DNA of 64,000 nucleotides, from positions 62,001-126,000 of the forward strand of contig NZ_MUNT01000010.1 of NCBI RefSeq assembly GCF_002001175.1, given 5' to 3'. A program made the translations under genes and the position numbers. Under the pieces are notes generated by a model. It searched no databases and was not told the origin of the DNA. It saw only the letters and a list, made by a program, of their open reading frames with translations. This stretch comes from Rhodanobacter sp. C03. GTDB lineage: Bacteria > Pseudomonadota > Gammaproteobacteria > Xanthomonadales > Rhodanobacteraceae. Shown one piece after another: positions 17,972-25,986 of this stretch (within the stretch, counting starts at the first letter, position 1; each line of letters begins with the position of its first letter).

Positions 17972-19663
17972 ATGCACGACGCCCCACTCATTGGCACCCT
18001 CGTCAGCGGCATCGTGCTGGCCTTCATGTTTGCCGCGCTGGCGCACAAGCTGAGGTTGCCACCGCTGGCCGGTTACCTGATGGCCGGTGTCGTCGTGGGT
18101 CCGTTCACGCCAGGCTATGTCGCCGATGGTCATCTGGCGCACCAGTTGGCTGAAGTGGGCGTGGTTTTGCTGATGTTCGGTGTCGGTCTGCATTTCTCGT
18201 TGAAGGATCTACTGTCGGTCAAGAACATCGCGATTCCGGGTGCACTCGGCCAAATGGCGGTGGCCACCGTGCTCGGCATGTTGCTCGGCTGGGGTCTGGG
18301 CTGGCCATTTGCGCAAAGTTTCGTGTTCGGGCTGGCGCTGTCGGTGGCCAGTACGGTGGTGCTGCTGCGGGCGATGGAAGAGCGCCGCCTGATGGAAACC
18401 GAACGTGGCCGCATCGCGGTCGGCTGGTTGATCGTCGAGGATCTGGCGATGGTGCTGGCGCTGGTGCTGCTACCGGTGATCGGGCTGGCGCTGGGCGGTG
18501 GCGAGTCCGGTGGCGCCAGCTTGTCGTTCGCAGCGATCGCCGGCACCGTCGCGCTGACCATTGGCAAGGTGGTGCTGTTCGTGGCGATGATGCTGGTGGT
18601 CGGCAAGCGGCTGATTCCGTGGATTCTCAAGGTCGTCGCACATACCGGTTCGCGCGAACTGTTCCGCCTTGCGGTGCTGGCGATCGCGCTCGGCGTGGCG
18701 TTTGGCGCGGCTGGCCTGTTCGGCGTGTCGTTCGAGCTGGGTGCGTTCTTCGCCGGGATGATGATGGGCGAGTCGAAACTGGCCCAGCGCGCCACCGAGG
18801 AAACTTTGCCGCTGCGCGATGCGTTCGCGGTGTTGTTCTTCGTCTCGATCGGCATGCTATTCAACTATCAGGTGGTGCTGACCCAGCCACTGGTGGTGCT
18901 GGCGGCGCTGTCGATCATCGTGATCGGCAAGTCGCTGGCTGCGTTCGGCATCGTGCTGGCGTCTGGACGGCCATTGCGCACCGCGCTGACGATTGCCACC
19001 AGCCTGGCGCAGATTGGCGAGTTCTCGTTCATCCTGATCGGCGTGGGTGTGGCGCAGAACCTGGTGTCAAAGGAAGCACAGGACGTGCTGTTGGCCGCCG
19101 CGATCCTGTCGATCCTGATCAACCCGTTGCTGTTCAAGCTGCTCGATCGCGCCAAGCCATGGCTGGATGCACGCGAAGCACGGCAGCTCGGTGGCACGGC
19201 TGTGCCTGCGAGTATCGAACCGGCAGCGGAGACCCTGGTCACCAGCACGCTGAGCGGACATGTGGTGGTGGCCGGTTATGGTCGGGTGGGGCGGCTGGTC
19301 GGCGAGTCGCTGCACGAACAGGGCCATGCGGTACTGGTGCTGGAAGAGGAAAAGGAGCGGGTGGCGATGCTGCGCCAGCACGGCATCGAGACGATCGTCG
19401 GCAATGCGGCGCGGGATGATGTGCTGGAAGCCGCCAATCTCCCCCAGGCGCGTGCGTTGGTGGTGACCGTGCCCGATGCCTTCGAGAGTGGCGAGGTGGT
19501 GCGGGTAGCACGGCTGGCCAATCCGCACCTGCAGATCATCGCCCGTGCCGATTCCGATGACTGCATGACCCACCTGCAGCAGCAGGGTGCCGATCTGGTA
19601 GTGCTGGCCGAGCCCGAACTGGCGCGCTGCATGCTCGAGCATCTGGGTGCGCCGCAGCACTAA
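17972..19663 (+). CDS. Monovalent cation:proton antiporter, KefB/YbaL type (CPA2)
   Basis: A 563-residue CPA2 antiporter. About twelve hydrophobic helices fill residues 5-400, including the family stretch LPPLAGYLMAGVVVGPFTPG near the N-terminus. A cytoplasmic Rossmann TrkA-N (RCK) domain follows, starting at HVVVAGYGRVGRLVGE (about residue 430). Relatives exchange K+ or Na+ for protons and are gated through the nucleotide-binding domain. The ATG at 17972 has AAGGA just upstream. It resembles YbaL more than glutathione-gated KefC, but that distinction is tentative. It is probably transcribed alone. Confidence 0.9.
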   Translation: MHDAPLIGTLVSGIVLAFMFAALAHKLRLPPLAGYLMAGVVVGPFTPGYVADGHLAHQLAEVGVVLLMFGVGLHFSLKDLLSVKNIAIPGALGQMAVATVLGMLLGWGLGWPFAQSFVFGLALSVASTVVLLRAMEERRLMETERGRIAVGWLIVEDLAMVLALVLLPVIGLALGGGESGGASLSFAAIAGTVALTIGKVVLFVAMMLVVGKRLIPWILKVVAHTGSRELFRLAVLAIALGVAFGAAGLFGVSFELGAFFAGMMMGESKLAQRATEETLPLRDAFAVLFFVSIGMLFNYQVVLTQPLVVLAALSIIVIGKSLAAFGIVLASGRPLRTALTIATSLAQIGEFSFILIGVGVAQNLVSKEAQDVLLAAAILSILINPLLFKLLDRAKPWLDAREARQLGGTAVPASIEPAAETLVTSTLSGHVVVAGYGRVGRLVGESLHEQGHAVLVLEEEKERVAMLRQHGIETIVGNAARDDVLEAANLPQARALVVTVPDAFESGEVVRVARLANPHLQIIARADSDDCMTHLQQQGADLVVLAEPELARCMLEHLGAPQH

Positions 19664-19754
19664 ACGCTGCATACGTATTCAGCCGGACACGGCGGGGGGC
19701 ACAGTGCAGACTCGGGTGCAAACATCTTGATGCCATGAACGTTGGGGAGACGCG

Positions 19755-21179
19755 ATGAGCACAGTGGGCGCGACAGATGATGGGCTGGGCCAACGGGCCA
19801 CTGCACGGGTAGTACTGATCTCGGGGGCAGCAGCGCTGGGCGGCTTCCTGTTCGGTTTCGACACGGCGGTGATCAACGGCGCGGTCGACGCGATCCGCGG
19901 CGCCTTCACACTGGATGCCGCACAGACCGGTTTCGCGGTGTCCTGCGCCTTGCTCGGCTCGGCGCTGGGTGCCTGGTATGCCGGCATGCTGGCGAACCGC
20001 TGGGGCCGTGTGCGCACCATGCAGGTCGCGGCCGTGCTGCTGGTGGCCAGCGCGCTGGGCTCGGGACTGGCGGGCGCCGTGTGGCAGCTGATCCTGTGGC
20101 GGCTGGTCGGCGGCATCGGCGTCGGCGTGGCCTCGGTGATCGCGCCGACCTACATTGCCGAAGTGTCGCCCGCGTATATCCGCGGCCGGCTCGGCTCGAT
20201 GCAGCAGCTGGCGATCGTGCTGGGTATCTTCGCGGCGCTGCTCAGCGATGCGTGGCTGGCCGGTTCGGCCGGTGGTGCGTCGCACTCGCTGTGGTTCGGT
20301 ATGGGTGCGTGGCGCTGGATGTTTCTGGCGGCGGTGCTGCCGGCGCTGGTCTACGGCACCCTGGTGCTGGGCGTGCCGGAGTCGCCGCGCTATCTGGTGG
20401 CCAAGGGGCGTCTGGCGGAAGCCAGGGATGTGCTGCGCCAAGTGCTGAACATGCACAACGACACAGCATTGGATAGCAAGCTGCACGACATCGAGGACAG
20501 CCTGCGTTCGGAACACCAACCACGCCTGAGCGATCTGCTCGGCAAGGCCGCCGGCCTGCTGCCGGTGGTATGGATCGGTATCCTGCTGTCGGTGTTTCAG
20601 CAGTTCGTCGGCATCAACGTGATCTTCTATTACTCGTCCACCCTGTGGCATTCGGTCGGCTTCAGCGAGGCCGACTCGTTCACGATCACCGTGGCCACTT
20701 CGGTGGTCAACGTGCTGGTGACCCTGTTGGCGATTGCCTTGGTCGACAAGATCGGTCGCAAGCCGTTGCTGGTGGTTGGTTCGGCTGGCATGGCCGTGAC
20801 CCTGGCGGCGATGGCGTGGTGCTTCTCGCAGGCCACCGGCAGCGGCGCCACGCTGAGCCTGCCCGGTGCCACTGGCATCGTTGCGCTGGTCGCGGCGAAT
20901 GCCTACGTGGTGTTCTTCGGGGTGAGCTGGGGTCCGGTGGTGTGGGTGCTGCTGGGCGAGATGTTCCCGAACCGGATCCGCGCCACCGCGCTGGCCGTGG
21001 CGGCGGCGGCGCAATGGCTGGCGAACTTCGCGATCACCAGCAGCTTCCCGGCACTGGCCGAAATCGGCCTCACGTTTGCCTATGGGCTGTACGCCGCCTT
21101 CGCGCTGTTGTCGCTGCTGTTCGTGCTGTACGCAGTGCGCGAGACCAAGGGGGTCGAGCTGGAGGACATGCGCGCCTGA
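19755..21179 (+). CDS. MFS sugar porter family transporter
   Basis: A 474-residue major facilitator with twelve hydrophobic helices. Sugar porter marks are GFLFGFDTAVINGA in helix 1, the RWGRVR loop after helix 2, PTYIAEVSP in helix 4, PESPRYLVAKGR before the central loop, QQFVGINVIFYYSS in helix 7 and a final PETKG-type motif (RETKGVELE). It would bring a hexose or pentose in with protons. GGGGAGA lies before the ATG. A LacI regulator follows 171 bases downstream and is a candidate controller. The specific sugar cannot be read from the sequence. Confidence 0.92.
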   Translation: MSTVGATDDGLGQRATARVVLISGAAALGGFLFGFDTAVINGAVDAIRGAFTLDAAQTGFAVSCALLGSALGAWYAGMLANRWGRVRTMQVAAVLLVASALGSGLAGAVWQLILWRLVGGIGVGVASVIAPTYIAEVSPAYIRGRLGSMQQLAIVLGIFAALLSDAWLAGSAGGASHSLWFGMGAWRWMFLAAVLPALVYGTLVLGVPESPRYLVAKGRLAEARDVLRQVLNMHNDTALDSKLHDIEDSLRSEHQPRLSDLLGKAAGLLPVVWIGILLSVFQQFVGINVIFYYSSTLWHSVGFSEADSFTITVATSVVNVLVTLLAIALVDKIGRKPLLVVGSAGMAVTLAAMAWCFSQATGSGATLSLPGATGIVALVAANAYVVFFGVSWGPVVWVLLGEMFPNRIRATALAVAAAAQWLANFAITSSFPALAEIGLTFAYGLYAAFALLSLLFVLYAVRETKGVELEDMRA

Positions 21180-21350
21180 GTGTCGTCAATCACGATGTGA
21201 TCCCGAAGGCAGCCTCAGCGCAAGCACCGGGTTGACCCTGCCGCGAGGAGCGGCGGGAGGCATACGGCAGGCGGTGCGCAAAGCAGCTAGGATTCGGAAC
21301 AGCCGACGGCGCTTCGCCGTACGGTGAGTGGGTTCCGGACCGGGCAGCAG

Positions 21351-22373
21351 ATGAAGGGAAAATCCACATCGATCGACATTGCCCATCTGGCCGGGGTCTC
21401 CCAGGCCACAGTGTCGCGTGCGTTGCGCGGCAGCCCGCTGGTCAACGAGGAAACCCGCCGGCGCATCGAAGCTGCCGCCGAGCAGCTCAACTACAAGCTC
21501 GACAAGAACGCCTCCAACCTGCGCCGGATGCATACCGGCACGCTGGCGCTGCTGTTCTTCGAGGATCCTACCGCTGACGAGTCGCACATCAACCCGTTCT
21601 TCCTGTCGATGCTCGGCTCGATCACCCGTGCCTGCGCATTGCAGGGTTACGACCTGCTGATCTCGTTCCAGCAGTTCTCGCGCGACTGGCATGCCGATTT
21701 CGCCGACAGCAAGAAGGCCGACGGCCTGATCCTGCTCGGCTACGGCGATTATCTGGCTTACACCGACAAGCTGGAAAAACTGGTCGCCCAGGGCACCCGC
21801 TTCGTGCGCTGGGGTGCGGTGCTGCCGGATCAGCCGGGCGTCTCGATCGGTTGCGACAATTTCTGTGGCGGCCAGATGGTGGCCGAGCATCTGCTGGAGC
21901 GTGGCTGCCGCCGCATCGCCTTCCTCGGCGACGCCTCCAGCCACTATCCGGAATTCTTCGCGCGCTATCGCGGCTATGCCGCCGCCTTGCAGCAGGCTGG
22001 CGTGGAGCTTGACTCTGATTTGCAGGAAAACGCCGAGAGCACCGAACGCTCCGGCTATGAGGCGATGCGCGCGCTGATCATGCGCGAGGTCGGTTTCGAC
22101 GCGGTGTTCGCCGCCAGCGACCTGATCGCGATCGGTGCGATGCATGCACTCAGCGACCACGGCTTGCGCGTGCCGCAGGATGTCGCGCTGGCTGGCTTTG
22201 ACGACATCGCGATGGCCAGCTTCGTCAATCCACCGCTGACCACGATCCTGCAGGACACCCGGCAGGCCGGCGAAGCCCTGGTTGACAGCCTGCTCAGCCT
22301 GATCCGCGGCGAGCCGGTGGAAAGCCAGGTGCTGCCGGTGAAGTTGATGGTGCGGCGCTCAAGCCTGCGCTAG
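21351..22373 (+). CDS. LacI family transcriptional regulator
   Basis: A 340-residue repressor. The N-terminal helix-turn-helix is SIDIAHLAGVSQATVSRALRG (about residues 6-26), with the hinge helix after it and a periplasmic-binding-like sugar domain (about 60-335) ending in the usual GFDDIAMASFVNPPLTTI segment. It lies downstream of a sugar porter on the same strand and probably senses the imported sugar or a derivative. The ATG at 21351 is preferred over GTG 21324 because the family N-terminus begins within a few residues of the helix-turn-helix. No obvious operator palindrome was identified nearby. Confidence 0.9.
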   Translation: MKGKSTSIDIAHLAGVSQATVSRALRGSPLVNEETRRRIEAAAEQLNYKLDKNASNLRRMHTGTLALLFFEDPTADESHINPFFLSMLGSITRACALQGYDLLISFQQFSRDWHADFADSKKADGLILLGYGDYLAYTDKLEKLVAQGTRFVRWGAVLPDQPGVSIGCDNFCGGQMVAEHLLERGCRRIAFLGDASSHYPEFFARYRGYAAALQQAGVELDSDLQENAESTERSGYEAMRALIMREVGFDAVFAASDLIAIGAMHALSDHGLRVPQDVALAGFDDIAMASFVNPPLTTILQDTRQAGEALVDSLLSLIRGEPVESQVLPVKLMVRRSSLR

Positions 22374-22455
22374 AGCAGACGGACAAGCCGCGATGTGCGG
22401 ACATTTTTTTCAATGTGGATGTCGTGTGCAGGGTTCTTGCCTACAGGAGATTGCC

Positions 22456-22785
22456 ATGTTTCGTGCGATGCTCATCTTGCTTGTATTCGGCGCCTGCGTG
22501 AGCGCCCCGTTGTTGGCCTCGGCACAGAACGGACTCAGCAGTATCGTCGACAGCGTCAATAGGTTGGACAAGAATTTCGACGCTGCTGACAGAAGTCATG
22601 ACGGCCTGCTCAGCAAGGATGAGGCGGAAGCCGGACATGTCGCGTTCATTGCCAAAAACTTCGACGCCATCGACACGTCCAAGCGTGGTCTGGTGTCGAA
22701 GGACGACGTCCACGCCTATATCCGGCGCTTGCTGATGCACGGCCAGCCGGCGCCAGCTTCAGCGGCCAGTTCAAGTGGAAAGTGA
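22456..22785 (+). CDS. Small exported EF-hand protein
   Basis: A 109-residue protein with a signal peptide (hydrophobic core about residues 4-20, cleavage near ASAQ) and two EF-hand-like loops. The first, DAADRSHDGLLSKDEA, has a full set of likely Ca2+ ligands. The second, DAIDTSKRGLVSKDDV, keeps Asp at both ends. The C-terminal tail is rich in Ala, Ser and Pro. AGGAGA lies 6 bases before the ATG at 22456. It stands alone between the LacI gene and the convergent YeiH gene. A calcium-binding periplasmic role is inferred; no partner is evident. Confidence 0.82.
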   Translation: MFRAMLILLVFGACVSAPLLASAQNGLSSIVDSVNRLDKNFDAADRSHDGLLSKDEAEAGHVAFIAKNFDAIDTSKRGLVSKDDVHAYIRRLLMHGQPAPASAASSSGK

Positions 22786-22845
22786 ATGTGTGGATTGAGT
22801 AACGAGTCGGGCATCCGCCCTTTTCTCACTCCTCTCCATTCACCT

Positions 22846-23886
22846 CTAAAGCTGCCCGATCGCCAGTTGCACCAGCAGGCTGCTTACCGATACGGCGATC
22901 CACACGCCCAGGCCGAGCAGGATCGGCCGTATGCCGCTGGCGGCCATCCGGCGCAGGTTGGCCGACAGGCCGATCGCGGTCAGCGCGACGATGATCAGGA
23001 ACTCCGCCAGCAGGTGGATCGTCGGCTGGATGGCGGGCGGGATCAGGCCGGCGGTGCGGATCGCCGAGGCGACCAGGAACCACAGGATGAACCACGGGAA
23101 GATGCTGGCTAGGCTGAAGTGACCGGTGCTACCGCCCTGCGCGTGCTTGCGCTTCTCACGCGCTGCGACGACGAATGCCAGCACCAGGCAGACCGGGATG
23201 ATCAGGGTGGCGCGGGTCAGCTTGACGATGGTGGCGTAATCGCCGGCGGCGGTGCTGTAGCTGTAACCGGCGGCGACCACCGACGAGGTGTCATTGATCG
23301 CGGTGCCGGCCCATAGGCCGAAACCCATGTCCGACATGTGCATCAGGTGGCCGAGTAGCGGGAACAGCAGCACCGCGACCAGGTTGAACAGGAAGATGGT
23401 GGAGATCGCGAATGCCGTGTCGTGATCATCCGGGCGGATGATCGGCGTCACCGCGGCAATCGCCGAGCCGCCGCAGATCGCGGTGCCGACGCCGATCAGG
23501 ATCTTCAGCTTGTCGTGCACACCGAGCCAGCGCCCGAGCAGCCACGCGGCGAGGAAGGCCACGGTCATCGTTACCAGCGTGACCGACAGTGATTCGAGAC
23601 CCGTCTTCGCCACCTGGCTGAGACTGAGTCCGAAACCCAGCGCGATGATCGACCACTGCAGCACGTACTTGCCGGCGAAGGCGATGCCCGGCTGGTAACG
23701 TTCGCCCGGAGACAACAGATTGCGCACGAGGATACCGAGCACGATACCGATCACCGGACCGCCGATCAGTGGCGCGTAACGTCCCAGCACCATGGCCAGC
23801 ACACCAATTGCCACCGCCAGCAACAGGCCCGGTGTGCGCATGCGCATCGTGGGGTGGGTAAGGGCAGCAATGGATGACGCGTTCAT
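22846..23886 (-). CDS. YeiH family putative sulfate/sulfite exporter
   Basis: A 346-residue membrane protein of the YeiH/UPF0324 family with about ten helices. Conserved stretches include GIVLGILVRN, LQWSIIALGFGLSL, GTAICGGSAIAAVTPII and WAGTAINDTSSVVAAG. Family members are annotated as putative sulfate or sulfite exporters. The gene is divergent from a LysR-type regulator with 87 bases between the starts, the same layout as yeiH-yeiE in enterobacteria, so that regulator very likely controls it. The ATG at 23886 gives MNASSIAALTH. Confidence 0.9.
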   Translation of the reverse strand: MNASSIAALTHPTMRMRTPGLLLAVAIGVLAMVLGRYAPLIGGPVIGIVLGILVRNLLSPGERYQPGIAFAGKYVLQWSIIALGFGLSLSQVAKTGLESLSVTLVTMTVAFLAAWLLGRWLGVHDKLKILIGVGTAICGGSAIAAVTPIIRPDDHDTAFAISTIFLFNLVAVLLFPLLGHLMHMSDMGFGLWAGTAINDTSSVVAAGYSYSTAAGDYATIVKLTRATLIIPVCLVLAFVVAAREKRKHAQGGSTGHFSLASIFPWFILWFLVASAIRTAGLIPPAIQPTIHLLAEFLIIVALTAIGLSANLRRMAASGIRPILLGLGVWIAVSVSSLLVQLAIGQL

Positions 23887-23973
23887 GCATGGGCTCCGGT
23901 AATTGCGCCATTGTCCGCGCCCGCATCCATCAGGAAAATTTGGAATATCTGATGATGTGTATAAGATAGGCTG

Positions 23974-24861
23974 ATGATCAACATCAGCCCGCGCCAGCTT
24001 CAGGTATTCGTGCAGATCGCGCTGCACGGCAGCGTGCGTGCCGCCGCCGAGCGGCTGCACCTGACCCAGCCTGCCGCCAGCATGGCGCTGGCGGAAATGG
24101 AGCGGCAGCTGGATGCGCCGGTGTTTGCACGCGAGCGCGGCCGCTTGCGTCTGAACGCGCGTGGCCGCGAGTTGTTGCCGCTGGCGCAGGAGTTGCTGGA
24201 GCGGCATGCTGAATTCGGTCGCCGTGGCCGTGAGGACGGTACGGCGCTGGGCGGCGAGCTGCGCATCGGCGCCAGCAACACGGTGGGCAATTACCGCGTC
24301 GGTGAACTGCTGGGTGCGTTCGTGCGTGCGCATGCTCAGGTGGCGATCCGCCTGCGCGTGGGCAATACCGAAACGATTGCCGCCGGCGTACTCGATCACA
24401 GCCTGGATATCGGTTGCGTCGAAGGGCCGGTGACTCATCCCTTGCTGGAAGTGCGGCCGTGGCGCGACGACTTGCTGGTCGTGTGCGCGCCGCCGGAGCA
24501 TCCGCTGGCACGCAAGCGCAGCCTGAAGCCGGCGGATTTCGCCGGCGCTCGCTGGGTGCTGCGCGAGCCGGGGTCGGCCACGCGTGCGATCAGCGAACGC
24601 GCGCTGGCGCAGCTGCCGCCGGGTGAAACCGTGCTTGAACTCGACCAGATCGAGGCGATCAAGCAAGTCGTGGTGGCCGGACTCGGCATCGCCTGCCTGC
24701 CCGCGGTGGCAGTTACCGATGCGTTGGCGACGGGACGGTTGAAGGCATTGAAAACCCCGTTCCTCGACCTGCGCCGCAAGCTCTCGCTGTTGCTGCATCG
24801 ACAAAAATATCGCGGCGCGCTGCTGGATGCCTTTCTCGACGGCACCGGTTTTGGCGGTTAA
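23974..24861 (+). CDS. LysR family transcriptional regulator, YeiE-like
   Basis: A 295-residue LysR protein. The N-terminal winged helix-turn-helix (residues about 3-62) contains VRAAAERLHLTQPAASMALAEME, followed by a linker helix and a two-lobed effector domain (about 90-292). It is divergent from the YeiH gene, and the 87-base AT-rich interval must hold both promoters and the operator. By analogy with YeiE it may respond to sulfite or another sulfur oxyanion; this is context-based. The ATG at 23974 starts MINISPRQLQVFVQ, the usual beginning for this group. Confidence 0.9.
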   Translation: MINISPRQLQVFVQIALHGSVRAAAERLHLTQPAASMALAEMERQLDAPVFARERGRLRLNARGRELLPLAQELLERHAEFGRRGREDGTALGGELRIGASNTVGNYRVGELLGAFVRAHAQVAIRLRVGNTETIAAGVLDHSLDIGCVEGPVTHPLLEVRPWRDDLLVVCAPPEHPLARKRSLKPADFAGARWVLREPGSATRAISERALAQLPPGETVLELDQIEAIKQVVVAGLGIACLPAVAVTDALATGRLKALKTPFLDLRRKLSLLLHRQKYRGALLDAFLDGTGFGG

Positions 24862-24975
24862 GTTCGCGCCGTAGCCTGCGCGCTTCCATTGACCTGCCGA
24901 CAGGCCATCCATGGCCGGCGAAATCCCTGCAGTTGTACAAGATAGTCTTCAGGTGACAGGCAGGTCGTTGCAGGC

Positions 24976-25779
24976 CTACTGCTTTGCTGCCACGTACGAC
25001 ATGGTGGTTCCGTGCAGCTTGTCATTGACGGCGATATTCATCGTCTTGCCATCGGCCGCGATGGTCATCTTCGCGACACTGATGACTTTCCCGTCGCGCT
25101 TGTCGGTCTCTTCCACGCTGTTCTTGCCGAGCTTCTTCACCGCGACGCTGGTGGTTCCTGGATCGCCCATGTACGGCGCATCGGTGCCGTCCATCTTCGC
25201 GTTGTAGGACTGACCGGTCGGCGTGGTCATGCTCAACTTGTTGTCTTCGACCTTCAAGGTGACGGTCAATCCGTTATCCGAGACATTCGCGACGCTGGAG
25301 GTTCGCCATGAGCCGGAAATGGCATGCGCTCCCTTCGGACCTGCCGCTGTGCGGGTCATGGTGCCCTTGCCGGTCACCGGGTCGGCATTGGTGTCGCTGC
25401 TGTCGCTGAATTCGAACGCCGCGGTTTTCCCATCGGGCGCCACCGTGGTTTGCGAAGTGGCGACGACCTTGCCGTCTTTTTTCTGTGTTTCCTGGATCGT
25501 GTGATCGTCGATGACCTTGATCGCGATCAAGTCGAAATACGGATGTCCGGCAACTTTCTGGTCCGTGCCGTCCGCCTTGACGCTGAACGCCGGGGCGCAG
25601 GTCTTGCACTCGTACATGCCGTTTTGCAGCAGCAGGACGTCCGGCTTCGTTGGCAGGTGCGCCTTGCTCAAGTCGACCTTCCAGGTGCCGTCAAACGCGC
25701 TCTGCGCCAAGGCTGGTGTGGGTAGCCACCAGGCCAGCAGCAAGCCGCCCAGCAATCCGGCAAAAAGTAATTTCTTCAC
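24976..25779 (-). CDS. Exported hypothetical protein with duplicated domain
   Basis: A 267-residue protein starting at GTG 25779 behind GGGGAGAA, with a signal peptide ending near residue 25 (PALAQ). The rest is two copies of a beta-rich unit: residues about 64-126 and 191-253 align, sharing DGTD, a (Q/E)ET-K-DGKV core and the APDGKT/AADGKT turn. The first copy is preceded by a CKTC pair (Cys58, Cys61). I cannot name the family. A lipocalin-like or DUF-type periplasmic fold is possible. It is convergent with the LysR gene and lies downstream of nothing obvious. Confidence 0.75.
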   Translation of the reverse strand: MKKLLFAGLLGGLLLAWWLPTPALAQSAFDGTWKVDLSKAHLPTKPDVLLLQNGMYECKTCAPAFSVKADGTDQKVAGHPYFDLIAIKVIDDHTIQETQKKDGKVVATSQTTVAPDGKTAAFEFSDSSDTNADPVTGKGTMTRTAAGPKGAHAISGSWRTSSVANVSDNGLTVTLKVEDNKLSMTTPTGQSYNAKMDGTDAPYMGDPGTTSVAVKKLGKNSVEETDKRDGKVISVAKMTIAADGKTMNIAVNDKLHGTTMSYVAAKQ

Positions 25780-25986
25780 GATGGATTCTCCCCGATGTCG
25801 TTGATTGGATGCGCGAGGCGCCGGGAGCGGCCGTAGTGAAATACCGGCCGTCCGAACCTGCATGCCTCGACCTTCCCCTGACCTTCAACAATGCGCCGGG
25901 ATGTGTAAAGGATGCCGAAACAATTCGTGACAAATTGGGTCGCTGAGGCAGCCGGTTGCCGAGTCGTCGCCATGGGGCAGAAAGCT

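Noticed and set aside
21303-21320. A small hairpin (GACGGCG/CGCCGTA-like) before the LacI gene as an operator.
   Set aside because: It is short and GC-rich and lacks the central CG-type palindrome of LacI operators.
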